A stretch of 64,000 nucleotides of DNA, from the NCBI RefSeq assembly GCF_002177115.1, contig NZ_MVAG01000084.1, positions 55,800 to 119,799 on the forward strand, written 5' to 3'. The first letter of the stretch is position 1; every line of letters begins with the position of its first letter. The position numbers and the translations under genes were made by a program. Positions 1-7,206 of the stretch are shown here, one piece after another. The stretch comes from Chryseobacterium mucoviscidosis. GTDB taxonomy: Bacteria > Bacteroidota > Bacteroidia > Flavobacteriales > Weeksellaceae. The notes beneath the pieces are model-generated. The model did no database searches. It had not been told where the DNA came from and was given only the letters and a program-made list of their open reading frames with translations.

Positions 1-201
1 AAACAGACTTTGACGAATCAGTTAAGAGAATTAGAAACAGACGGAATAATTGAAAGAATTATTTTTCCTGAAATCCCACCAAGAGTTGAATATAATATAA
101 CTGACTATGGAAAAACCTTGTTGCCTATTATTGACAGTATGTATCAATGGGGACGACAACATATGAAAACAGACAACAAAGGATATTGCGATGAAAAATA
201 A
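1..201 (+). CDS. HxlR-family winged-helix regulator, C-terminal part
   Basis: The reading frame is open from the first base of the window, so the N-terminus lies outside it. The remaining 66 residues carry the end of an HxlR-type winged helix: the recognition-helix region LTNQLRELETDGII, then the wing with a PPRVEY segment and a terminal helix ending YQWGRQHM. A complete relative lies at 39701-40084 in this window and aligns well over this part. HxlR proteins are small DNA-binding regulators, often of redox or electrophile responses. The target cannot be deduced because the divergent partner gene is off the edge. An attC-like palindromic element follows immediately. Confidence 0.8.
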   Translation, partial: KQTLTNQLRELETDGIIERIIFPEIPPRVEYNITDYGKTLLPIIDSMYQWGRQHMKTDNKGYCDEK

Positions 202-204
202 AAC

Positions 205-345
205 TACCTACAACATCGGTTTGGCAAAAGCAGGGCTGAAGTGCAAACTTCAGCTTTTGTGCTTCTATAAAATTTTTGTACATTAACCGAACGGAAGTGC
301 TTCGATTGCCCTGCCTTCGCCAAGCCACAAACCGTTAGCAGTAAT
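205..345 (+). repeat. attC-like imperfect inverted repeat after the HxlR gene
   Basis: The gap between the regulator and the next gene is filled by a long imperfect inverted repeat. The left arm (about 213-233, reading CGGTTTGGC then GCAGGGC) pairs with the right arm (about 308-336, GCCCTGCC then GCCAAGCC and AAACCGTTAGC). The layout of two short conserved blocks per arm, a variable centre and a terminal GTTAGC resembles an integron attC site, whose core is GTTRRRY; GTTAGC only partly matches that core. A related half-element lies at 3932-4030. Recombination activity is inference. Confidence 0.45.
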
Positions 346-386
346 GCTCTCAAAACCGCAAAACAAAAACATAAAATGAATCAATA

Positions 387-1030
387 ATGAAAAAAAATAT
401 TTTAATACTTCTATTCTTTATTACAGTAGTTTCTTGTAAAGAAAAAACTCAAGAAATTGAAAAAACAGAAATTAAGCCAAAAAATCAAATTCAACCCAAA
501 ACTGATTTATTAAAAGAAAATTCGGATGCAATTGATGAAATCAAATTTATGAAAGTAGATATGGCGAATTTTCCAATATCTGAAGAAACTTCTTTCGACA
601 CTTATGATGAATCATATAGAGAAAATCATCCTGATGGAAGAGTTTATAAAAAGCTAAAAAAGAACAAATACAAAAATTAGGACTTCAAGATTGGCTTAAA
701 AACGGAAGGGATATTTCTGTTAATTATGAACTGCCCTATTCTGAAAATTTCAGAACATTTGTATTTACATTTCAAGATGGAGAAATGGAACTTAAAACCT
801 TTATGGTGACTTTTGACAAAAATTTCAAGAAAATTGACACATTGCAAATTGCTTACGACGAAATTGCGGAATCTTGGATGTGGACAAAAAGCGAGATTTC
901 CAAAAGCAAAATTGAAGTGAAAGATTATAACGAATCCAGTGGAGAAACAGAGATTACGACAACAATTTATAAAATTGACGAAAATGGTAAATTTGTAACA
1001 CTTTCGAAGAGTGAACCAAAAATGAAATAA
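387..1030 (+). pseudogene. Lipoprotein gene split by a -1 frameshift
   Basis: The gene starts at ATG 387 with a lipoprotein signal (hydrophobic stretch, then VVSC with Cys at residue 17) and a Lys/Glu-rich linker. The frame stops at 680. The -1 frame is open from the A-rich run at 656-661 through to 1030 and continues naturally with EQIQKLGLQDWLKNG and on to PKMK. Read through, the product is about 214 residues. The junction is A AAA AAG in the zero frame (656-662), the heptamer known for -1 slippage in E. coli dnaX. It may be a disrupted gene, a sequencing error or a recoded gene. The family is not recognised. Confidence 0.6.
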
Positions 1031-1036
1031 GCACTA

Positions 1037-1102
1037 TCCGATAGCGCGGATTTGCAATCCGTCATTTTACAATATGGAAATTACAAATCCGTGACATCGC
1101 GA
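1037..1102. repeat. REP-like imperfect palindrome, copy 1
   Basis: The left arm at 1039-1058 (CGATAGCGCGGATTTGCAAT) pairs with the right arm at 1080-1099 (ATTACAAATCCGTGACATCG), with a few mismatches and a loop of about 20 bases. A second copy at 4033-4151 has the same arms but a longer centre. Palindromes of the GGATTTGCAATCC type are common in Bacteroidota intergenic DNA and are often linked to REP-associated transposases; that link is background knowledge and is not shown here. The pair brackets the recombinase and the two-gene module. Confidence 0.65.
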
Positions 1103-1129
1103 GAATTACACTGCTTTTGTGAAGTTTTT

Positions 1130-2005
1130 TTACAAGTAATCTAAAGGACTTTTGACTTTACTTTTGGAAATATCTGTAATATGGGTGTAAATTTCTGTGG
1201 TTTTAATATCATTATGCCCTAAAAGTTCTTTAATTATTCTGATATCTGTACCGTTTTCTAAAAGATGCATTGCGTAAGAATGGCGCAGTGTATGAACGGT
1301 TGCGGGAGAACTGATGTTTGCCTTTTTCAATGAGTTTTTAAATACCTGCTGCACACTTCTTTTTGAGTATTGTTCTGTATTTTGACCTTCAAACAAATAC
1401 GTTTTCGGCTGATACATTTTAAAATACACTCTCAATAATTCCAGCAATTTGGGAGAGAGGTTTACAAATCTGTCCTTCTTCCCTTTTCCCTGTCTGATTA
1501 AAAGAACAGATTCCTGAGATTTTATATCCGATATTTTCAGTTCCAGAACTTCACTTAATCTCAGACCACACGAATAAATTGTAGTGAGGAGAGCTTTATG
1601 CTTTATATTCTCGGTGCATTCAAGAATCTTTTTTACTTCGTTACAGGTAAGAAACTTAGGCAGCTTTGTTTCTCTTCTTTTAGGATACAGATGTTTAAGA
1701 TTGATATCCTTACCAAATAATAATTTGTAAAATTTAGCAATACTCGAAAGAATAATGCTTTGATGCGATGCAGAAATATGGTGTTTATTAATTTTCCAAA
1801 AGATAAATTTCTCAACATCTTCTAAAGAAATATCAAGCGGATCTGTATACTTTTGAGAAGCGATGCTCAAAAAATTCTGAAGAGCACTTGAATAGTTTTT
1901 TACAGATGATGAACTGTATCTTTGAATAATTAATTTCTCTTTGTAAGAATCTACAAGCGAAATAATTTCCATGGTTAAGTTTTCATCAAATATATAAAAC
2001 TTCAC
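1130..2005 (-). CDS. Tyrosine recombinase / site-specific integrase (XerC/D-like)
   Basis: This 291-residue protein has an N-terminal SAM-like core-binding domain (about residues 15-100) and a C-terminal catalytic domain. All the expected catalytic residues are visible: Arg149 in CGLRLSE, a Lys around 174 in the GKGKKDRF hairpin, His238 and Arg241 in HTLRHSYAMHL, His264 in LLGHND and nucleophile Tyr273 in EIYTHI. It lacks the extra helix insertion that marks true integron integrases, so it is better called XerC/D-like or a cassette/mobile-element integrase. It faces against its neighbours and sits between two palindromic repeats. An internal ATG at residue 12 is an alternative start. Confidence 0.9.
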   Translation of the reverse strand: MKFYIFDENLTMEIISLVDSYKEKLIIQRYSSSSVKNYSSALQNFLSIASQKYTDPLDISLEDVEKFIFWKINKHHISASHQSIILSSIAKFYKLLFGKDINLKHLYPKRRETKLPKFLTCNEVKKILECTENIKHKALLTTIYSCGLRLSEVLELKISDIKSQESVLLIRQGKGKKDRFVNLSPKLLELLRVYFKMYQPKTYLFEGQNTEQYSKRSVQQVFKNSLKKANISSPATVHTLRHSYAMHLLENGTDIRIIKELLGHNDIKTTEIYTHITDISKSKVKSPLDYL

Positions 2006-2190
2006 CCATACAAAAAAAATAAAACCTCAAAAAAATATACTTTACAATCTTTAAATCAGTAGTTTAAACACTATTATTGAATTCATTATAAAATGAATGG
2101 ACGCATGTTATAAATGTGAATTTTATGCAATGCGTAAATTTAGATGCGAAAACCTAAAACCAACATTACAACATAAACCAACGAATAATA

Positions 2191-3210
2191 ATGGCGACAA
2201 TTCATTTTCTAAACGTACTTGAAGGAGACTGTAACATTATCCAGCATGACTCTGGTAGAACAACAGTTATTGATATAAGTAATGCCTATAATGACTATGA
2301 TACGGCAGAAGAAATTGCTGTTAAAAATTCACAGATTAGGAAAGATATGTATTTAAGAACCCAGGTTCCCTCAGACAAAAAAGATTACAAACAGAAAGGT
2401 ACACCTGACAATCCAATATTTTACCTAAAACAAAAGGGAATCAAGAATATTTTTAGATTTATTATTTCACATCCAGATATGGATCATCTTGATGGAATTA
2501 AAGACTTTTTTGACGAGTTTAACATCAGTAATATTTGGGACACAAACAATAAAAAGGAAATATCTGATAAGGCAAATTCAGGTGGTTACAACATGGAAGA
2601 TTGGAAGTTCTATAAAAATGTCAGAGACGGAAAAATTACACCAGGTACTCGGTTGACATATTATGCGGGCAACTCAAATCTTTACTACAACGAAGACTAC
2701 ATCGAAATTTTATCTCCTACACCATCAATCCTTAATAGTTGCAATGAAAAAGGTGATTGGAATGATTCCTCATATGTTTTACTTTATACTCCTCCCAAAG
2801 CAAACGGCGGACATTGGAAGATTCTATTTGCAGGAGATAGTGAAGATTTAACTTGGGAACACATAGTTAAAAACTATACCGAAAAAGTAAGAAATGTGGA
2901 TATTCTTTTTGCGCCCCATCATGGAAGAGATTCTGGTAGAAATTTTGATTTTTTAAAATCACTTACTCCGACAGTTACACTTTTGGGTAATGCAAGTTCG
3001 AAGCACTTAGCCTATTCAAAATATCCTGAAATACGAATAACAAACAATCAAGCTGGATACGTAATATTAGATATTACTACAGAGCACATAGAAATATTTG
3101 TAAAAAACTTTGAGTTTGCAAAAGACTTCTGTGCACATCGTAATAGAGATGTTCCTCCTATTAATAAAACTCATCATGCATATTCAATTGGACACTTATT
3201 AGCAAAATAA
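2191..3210 (+). CDS. ComEC-like metallo-beta-lactamase-fold hydrolase
   Basis: This 339-residue soluble protein has no signal peptide. It starts with the FLNVLEGDCNII strand typical of ComEC/Rec2-type MBL domains. The first metal motif is ISHPDMDHLDG (His94, Asp96, Asp98, His99), a later acidic ligand is in LFAGDSED (Asp216), and APHHGRDSG (His243, His244) is the ComEC-type HHG motif. In ComEC itself the domain acts as a nuclease; free-standing versions are of unknown substrate. The stop overlaps the start of the next gene by one base, so the two are translated together and probably act together. Function in defence or nucleic-acid cleavage is inference. Confidence 0.8.
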   Translation: MATIHFLNVLEGDCNIIQHDSGRTTVIDISNAYNDYDTAEEIAVKNSQIRKDMYLRTQVPSDKKDYKQKGTPDNPIFYLKQKGIKNIFRFIISHPDMDHLDGIKDFFDEFNISNIWDTNNKKEISDKANSGGYNMEDWKFYKNVRDGKITPGTRLTYYAGNSNLYYNEDYIEILSPTPSILNSCNEKGDWNDSSYVLLYTPPKANGGHWKILFAGDSEDLTWEHIVKNYTEKVRNVDILFAPHHGRDSGRNFDFLKSLTPTVTLLGNASSKHLAYSKYPEIRITNNQAGYVILDITTEHIEIFVKNFEFAKDFCAHRNRDVPPINKTHHAYSIGHLLAK

Positions 3211-3902
3211 TGGCAATAAATAGTTACTACATTAAGGCAAGACTTTTTTCGACTGTATTGACGTCAGTACCAGCAATAATACTATACAACAAATATATTT
3301 CAACTCTATATCATGATAAACTTGAAAATATATACTCCGCACTTCCAACAGTAACTGACGTCATACTTTCTTCTGCAATTGTTTTTTTACTCGTCCAAAT
3401 AAATCGCTTTCTTTCCAAAGAGATATTTCAAAGACTTTATTTCAAAGATGAAATTAAAATGCCAACAACCAATTTATTGCTTAAATCAAACAACGAACTT
3501 GAAACGAGTATAAAGCAAAAAATTGAAGAAAAAATAAAAGATAAATTTGCTATTAGTCTATTAAATTTAATTGAAGAATCTGCTGACCAACTCAGGGCAA
3601 GAAAGTTAATTGCTACAAGCGTTTCCCAAATTAGAAATGCTCTTAGAGACAATTCCTTACTGTTACAACACAATATCGAATACGGTTTTTTTAGAAATTT
3701 AATCGGTGGCTCATTGTTAGCATTTATTATTTCTCTTGTTATACTTATTTCCTCGTATTTCGAAGGAGACATAACAACAAGAAATTTAGGTTGGATACTA
3801 ACCTCAATTTACTTTTTGCCTATTTTATTTAGCAAAATAATTGTAAACAGGTATGGAAAATACTATGCGAAAATCCTGTATGAACAATTCTTAACAATCT
3901 AA
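3210..3902 (+). CDS. Four-helix membrane protein, partner of the MBL protein
   Basis: This 230-residue protein has two predicted N-terminal membrane segments (about 12-30 and 50-67) and two near the C-terminus (about 162-185 and 193-211). A charged cytosolic stretch of about 90 residues with coiled-coil character (KQKIEEKIKDK and following) separates the pairs. It overlaps the MBL gene by one base (TAATG). I do not recognise the family. The 2+2 helix layout with a soluble middle resembles membrane effectors found in bacterial defence modules, but no specific domain supports that. An attC-like element follows directly. Confidence 0.7.
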   Translation: MAINSYYIKARLFSTVLTSVPAIILYNKYISTLYHDKLENIYSALPTVTDVILSSAIVFLLVQINRFLSKEIFQRLYFKDEIKMPTTNLLLKSNNELETSIKQKIEEKIKDKFAISLLNLIEESADQLRARKLIATSVSQIRNALRDNSLLLQHNIEYGFFRNLIGGSLLAFIISLVILISSYFEGDITTRNLGWILTSIYFLPILFSKIIVNRYGKYYAKILYEQFLTI

Positions 3903-3931
3903 TGCAAACAAGCGGTAGAAGAAGGCCATCG

Positions 3932-4030
3932 CATAACAAGGTATTGCCAAAAGCGGGACTGAACGGCTTCGATTGGACATTTTTGCAAGGTTCAACATTC
4001 GTTCTTCGATTGAACTTTTGTACTAAAAAC
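3932..4030 (+). repeat. attC-like element, second (incomplete) copy
   Basis: This begins GCATAACAAGGTATTGCC followed by AAAAGCGGGACTGAA, closely matching the left half of the element at 205-345 in the same position relative to the upstream gene. An internal inverted repeat around 3989-4018 (AAGGTTCAAC against GATTGAACTT) is visible. The expected right arm ending in GTTAGC is missing; the REP-like palindrome at 4033 starts where it should be, suggesting that the second element replaced it. Confidence 0.4.
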
Positions 4031-4032
4031 CA

Positions 4033-4151
4033 GATGTCGCGGATTTGCAATCCGTGACATTTTTCTAACGAAGAACCTCGTTCGTAAAAATTTGCAACCT
4101 ATACTTTCGGAATATAAAAATTAAAATAACGAATTACAAATCCGCGACATC
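4033..4151. repeat. REP-like imperfect palindrome, copy 2
   Basis: The left arm at 4033-4051 (GATGTCGCGGATTTGCAAT) pairs almost perfectly with the right arm at 4133-4151 (ATTACAAATCCGCGACATC). The left side also folds on itself locally (GCGGATTTGCAATCCG). The arms match copy 1 at 1037-1102, while the 80-base centre does not. It ends just before the stop codon of the XRE gene. Confidence 0.65.
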
Positions 4152-4155
4152 GTGT

Positions 4156-4413
4156 TTATTTATCCAATTCGGAATAATACTCTTCAAAATCAAAAATAAT
4201 ATCAAATAATTCTTTTGGATGAACTCTTAATCCGGTAGCAATTTCAATGAAAGTACTGAGCTGACAATCGATTTTGTTATTGGCAACATCACTAATTCTT
4301 GCCGCTGTAATATTGCACTTTTCAGAAATCTTAGAATAAGGAACCTCTCCTTTTATTTCTTTTATTTTTTCTGAAACCAGTTTTTTGATTTCATCGGTCT
4401 TAAATTCATTCAT
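4156..4413 (-). CDS. XRE/Cro-type helix-turn-helix regulator
   Basis: This 85-residue protein is nearly all HTH domain: a first helix of charged residues, then SKISEKCNITAARISDVANNK as the helix-turn-helix (about residues 27-47), followed by FIEIATGLRVHPKELFD, the usual end of an XRE fold. It is divergent from the SymE-like gene. An 18-bp perfect palindrome at 4459-4476, 45 bases upstream of its start, is a plausible operator for control of both genes. Regulation of the toxin-like neighbour is inference from position. Confidence 0.8.
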   Translation of the reverse strand: MNEFKTDEIKKLVSEKIKEIKGEVPYSKISEKCNITAARISDVANNKIDCQLSTFIEIATGLRVHPKELFDIIFDFEEYYSELDK

Positions 4414-4458
4414 AACTGCACTCTTTTGTGCAAATTGAAATTATTAGTATAAATTATC

Positions 4459-4476
4459 ATTACCGAATTCGGTAAT
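4459..4476. promoter_or_regulatory. 18-bp perfect palindrome, probable XRE operator
   Basis: ATTACCGAATTCGGTAAT is a perfect palindrome centred at 4467/4468. It lies upstream of the XRE start and just upstream of the rightward TAnnTTTG element at 4493-4500, where the -33 element would lie. A bound repressor would cover that promoter. Confidence 0.55.
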
Positions 4477-4492
4477 ATAAAAATATTTTTAT

Positions 4493-4500
4493 TACATTTG
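4493..4500 (+). promoter_or_regulatory. TACATTTG promoter element (-7) for the SymE-like gene
   Basis: This matches the Bacteroidota -7 consensus TAnnTTTG exactly. Transcription would start near 4507, giving a leader of about 215 bases before the ATG at 4723. No clear TTTG lies at the -33 position; the palindrome occupies that place. Confidence 0.45.
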
Positions 4501-4615
4501 TAGAACAAATAATTGATTAGAACAATCTTATATCTTCTGACGAAAAACAAGATAATTAGATGAACAAAAATTTGCTTATTTAGAGATTAAAAACACAATT
4601 TATCATATACCCTTG

Positions 4616-4665
4616 GTTTGTATAGGAAGGAAGTTCATGTCTTTTTACAGCTTCCTCCTGTACAG
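4616..4665 (+). promoter_or_regulatory. Leader hairpin upstream of the SymE-like gene
   Basis: TGTATAGGAAGGAAG (4618-4632) pairs with CTTCCTCCTGTACA (4651-4664) with minor mismatches, about 60-100 bases before the start codon. In E. coli symE the 5' region is covered by the antisense RNA SymR. Whether an antisense RNA exists here cannot be seen from sequence alone. Confidence 0.4.
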
Positions 4666-4722
4666 CCAGAAAAATGTAAAAACAAATAACCAAAACCAAA
4701 TTTATCAGATAACAAAAACACC

Positions 4723-4905
4723 ATGATGAATTCAAGAAAACTAAAAATCCATTCAAGATTTCAGAAAAGCAGCAACCGAGTGATCATCGTTCCGGAAATC
4801 CGCCTCAGAGGAAAATGGCTTGATGAACTGGGTTTCGGAAAAGGAAAAATGGTGAATATTCAGCAGAAGAAAAATAAACTGATTATTACCGTTGATGACT
4901 TATAA
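4723..4905 (+). CDS. SymE-like type I toxin-family protein
   Basis: This 60-residue basic protein has the SymE/AbrB-like core VPEIRLRGKWLDELGFGKG followed by a strand ending KLIITVDDL. It matches the E. coli SymE pattern of VPxxRLxGxWLxxAGF. SymE proteins are small toxins or nucleoid-associated RNA cleavers normally held back by an antisense RNA; in Bacteroidota the family is common and mostly untested. The start could be either of two adjacent ATGs. A long leader with a hairpin precedes it, and a divergent XRE gene lies upstream. Confidence 0.75.
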   Translation: MMNSRKLKIHSRFQKSSNRVIIVPEIRLRGKWLDELGFGKGKMVNIQQKKNKLIITVDDL

Positions 4906-5046
4906 ATACAGTACGATGTATTTGTTATTCGCAACATTTAATGATGAAATTCAATTATAGAAAACTCAAATTTTGCACTCTTTTTGATAAAATACTTTCC
5001 GTACCTTTGATTACATCTGAAAATCATCAATAATAAACATCACAGA

Positions 5047-5649
5047 ATGAAAATACTCATCATTGGCGGTAACGGAACCATCGGAAAAACAGTAGCAGCA
5101 CATTTTAAAGAGAACAACGAAGTGGTAATTGCCGGAAGAAACTCAGGAGATGTAACGGTGGATATTGCAGACAGCAATTCCATTAAAGAAATGTTCGAAA
5201 AAACCGGAAAACTGGATGCCATCATCTGTATCGCCGGTGAAGCAAAATGGGCAGATTTTAAAGACCTTACCGAAGAAGATTATTATATCGGACTGAAAAG
5301 CAAACTGATGGGGCAGGTTAATCTCGTCCGCATCGGAAAAGATTATCTGAATTCCAACGGTTCTATAACATTATCTACAGGAATTTTAGCGGACGACCCT
5401 GTTGTACAGACTGCAAGTGCTGCAATGGTGAATGGCGGAATTCACAGCTTTGTACAGGCGGCAGCTTTGGAACTGGAAAACGGAATCAGACTCAACGTTG
5501 TATCTTCCGGAATGGTGGAAGACGCTTACGAAAAATACAGAGATTATTTTCCGGGACATAACCCTATTCCGATGAAAAAAGTCATCAACGGTTACGTAAG
5601 AAGCGTAAACGGAAAAGGAAACGGCGAAATCATCAGAATTTATAACTAA
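5047..5649 (+). CDS. Short-chain dehydrogenase/reductase-like protein
   Basis: This 200-residue protein has a Rossmann fold. The nucleotide-binding loop is GGNGTIG (residues 7-13), and a CIAG segment replaces the usual NNAG near residue 62. The expected YxxxK active site is absent: the equivalent region reads ASAAMVNGG after the LSTG strand. Catalysis may therefore be altered, as in other short atypical SDR members. Substrate unknown. It starts an apparent operon with the DUF1569 protein 15 bases downstream. Confidence 0.8.
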   Translation: MKILIIGGNGTIGKTVAAHFKENNEVVIAGRNSGDVTVDIADSNSIKEMFEKTGKLDAIICIAGEAKWADFKDLTEEDYYIGLKSKLMGQVNLVRIGKDYLNSNGSITLSTGILADDPVVQTASAAMVNGGIHSFVQAAALELENGIRLNVVSSGMVEDAYEKYRDYFPGHNPIPMKKVINGYVRSVNGKGNGEIIRIYN

Positions 5650-5664
5650 AAAATAAAAGGTTGA

Positions 5665-6126
5665 ATGATGAATAAACTGCCGAAATATTTAAATGATCTC
5701 GAAGAAAAAATCTCAAAGCATACTATTTCCAATCCTGAAGTTTCGAAATCGACTGTAGGATGGCAAATCGAACATATTCTGCTGACAATTAATGCCATTA
5801 TTGAAAACATAGAAAAATCTGATCCCCAAAATTATAAATGGAGCTTCAAACTTTCGAAAATTATGGTTTTTGCGTTGAATAAAATTCCGCGAGGCCGTGC
5901 AAAATCCCCAAAAGTAGTAACTCCGGGACATTATGATGAGCAGACTTTAGAGCAGCATTTGCAATTCACCAAAACGAAAATCAGGCAAATGGAAAATCTT
6001 GATCCCAATAAATATTTCAACCATCCTTTTTTCGGAGATTTAAAACTGAAAAAGGCAATTAAATTTCTGGAAATACATACGAATCATCATCTGGAAATCA
6101 TTAATGATATTTTGAAAAGTAAATGA
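5665..6126 (+). CDS. DUF1569 (DinB-superfamily) protein
   Basis: This is a 153-residue helical protein. Conserved histidines appear in WQIEHILLT (near residue 37), PGHYDE (near 91), FNHPFFG (near 117) and HTNHHLEI (near 137-141), a pattern typical of DUF1569/DinB metal-binding four-helix bundles. No enzymatic role is known for this branch. Two adjacent ATGs (5665, 5668) are possible starts. Its stop overlaps the next start as ATGA. Confidence 0.75.
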   Translation: MMNKLPKYLNDLEEKISKHTISNPEVSKSTVGWQIEHILLTINAIIENIEKSDPQNYKWSFKLSKIMVFALNKIPRGRAKSPKVVTPGHYDEQTLEQHLQFTKTKIRQMENLDPNKYFNHPFFGDLKLKKAIKFLEIHTNHHLEIINDILKSK

Positions 6127-6647
6127 CGAATAACAACCAACTTTTCCACATTATCTGGACAACCTATAACGAATATCCTGTCTGGGATAAAAATGGACGT
6201 TGGAAAAAACTTACTGATACTTACTCGAAATTACGCCTGCAAAATATAAGCTACACTTTGTCCCATGAGTTATCCTATGAATATGTAAATAAAAATCCAC
6301 AAAACAACAGGATTCTTTTACAGGAAAAATCTATAAACCAATTGAGAATTGATATTCATGAATTTTGCAGGGAGAACAGCGACAGGATAATTGACGGACT
6401 TGAAATTAAAGCGCTTCATATTAACGAATCAAAAGTTGAAATACTCGTGCTTTCTAATATAAAAGTACTGAATCAGAAAATTTCAAGACTGAAAAGCAAA
6501 ACCTCTTCTGCCTTATTACGTTCAAAATATACCGAAGAATTTTCCGGAAAAAGAATCTGGGGAAAAGGATTTTGGTGCTCAACGATTTTAAATAAAGAAG
6601 AACTGGTGATTTCAATAATTCAGGATGGTTTTTCTAAAGAATTTTGA
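6123..6647 (+). CDS. Degenerate Y1 (IS200/RAYT-like) transposase-fold protein
   Basis: This 174-residue protein opens with FHIIWTTYNEYPVW, as in the first strand of Y1 transposases, and ends with IWGKGFWCSTILNKEELVISII, matching the common ending iWqrgFyd-iirneeel. Between them, the position of the metal-binding His-x-His reads LHINESKVEILV, so the HUH pair is lost. It is therefore probably not a working transposase but a repurposed or decaying relative. It overlaps the DUF1569 gene by four bases and seems co-transcribed. The family call is moderate, based on pattern only. Confidence 0.5.
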   Translation: MTNNNQLFHIIWTTYNEYPVWDKNGRWKKLTDTYSKLRLQNISYTLSHELSYEYVNKNPQNNRILLQEKSINQLRIDIHEFCRENSDRIIDGLEIKALHINESKVEILVLSNIKVLNQKISRLKSKTSSALLRSKYTEEFSGKRIWGKGFWCSTILNKEELVISIIQDGFSKEF

Positions 6648-6691
6648 GGAATAATAAAGATCAGTCGCCCACTATTTAGAACAAAAGCAAG

Positions 6692-6922
6692 ATGCAGAAA
6701 CCAGATAAAATAATCGACTTAATTTTCAACAACAGAGCATACAAAGTTGAAATTACAGGAAACGTAGATAAATCGGACGGATTTATTTATTACACTTTTA
6801 AATTTGATGAAGAAAGTTTCATTGTCATTTCAAAATTTGATGGCGACCAATGGAAAATCGCAAATATGACCAATGATTCTATTGCTGAAAAACTGGGCAA
6901 GTGGATCGAAGCGTTGGATTGA
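6692..6922 (+). CDS. Small hypothetical protein
   Basis: This 76-residue acidic soluble protein has alternating strands (YKVEITGN, IYYTFKFD, SFIVISKFD) and a C-terminal helix (IAEKLGKWIEALD). No family is recognised. It lies 44 bases after the Y1-like gene and may be its last operon member. Codon use matches the neighbourhood and the start has no competing ATG. Confidence 0.6.
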   Translation: MQKPDKIIDLIFNNRAYKVEITGNVDKSDGFIYYTFKFDEESFIVISKFDGDQWKIANMTNDSIAEKLGKWIEALD

Positions 6923-7006
6923 GAATCTGAAACATTCAACTTTACAAATTGAACTTCAAAATGCTGAAAAAGAATTAATGATATTATAATCAACAAAAAT
7001 AGATGA

Positions 7007-7174
7007 TTTGCAGATACAGATACCACATTATCAAACTGTAAAAATAAAAATAACGGTTTAGTTGAAGGAACCATAAAATTAGGCAAGGAAAAAGAAGCCT
7101 ACCACATCCAAAAACTTATCGAACTGAAAATGAATGAGGAAGCTATCTTTAAAAATTATAAAATTAAATTGTGA
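7007..7174 (+). pseudogene. Remnant reading frame without a start
   Basis: A 55-codon frame with protein-like composition (LVEGTIKLGKEKEAYHIQKL, then a Lys-rich end) runs to TGA 7172-7174, but has no start codon and is preceded by an in-frame TGA. It looks like the C-terminal scrap of a decayed gene. The family is unknown, and chance cannot be excluded. Confidence 0.3.
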
Positions 7175-7206
7175 AGCATTAATTTAATTTTCCTTCATTC
7201 ATTAAA

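Noticed and set aside
1130..2005. Integron integrase (IntI)
   Set aside because: Catalytic residues fit, but there is no IntI-specific helix insertion between the Lys hairpin and the HxxR motif, so only a general tyrosine recombinase is claimed.
2191..3210. True beta-lactamase (antibiotic resistance)
   Set aside because: The metal motif is HxDxDH with a later HHG, as in ComEC-like proteins, there is no signal peptide, and the fold is shared by many non-lactamase hydrolases.
3829..4050. Minus-strand frame over the attC-like and REP-like elements
   Set aside because: It lies mostly on palindromic non-coding DNA and the end of the membrane-protein gene; composition is not protein-like.
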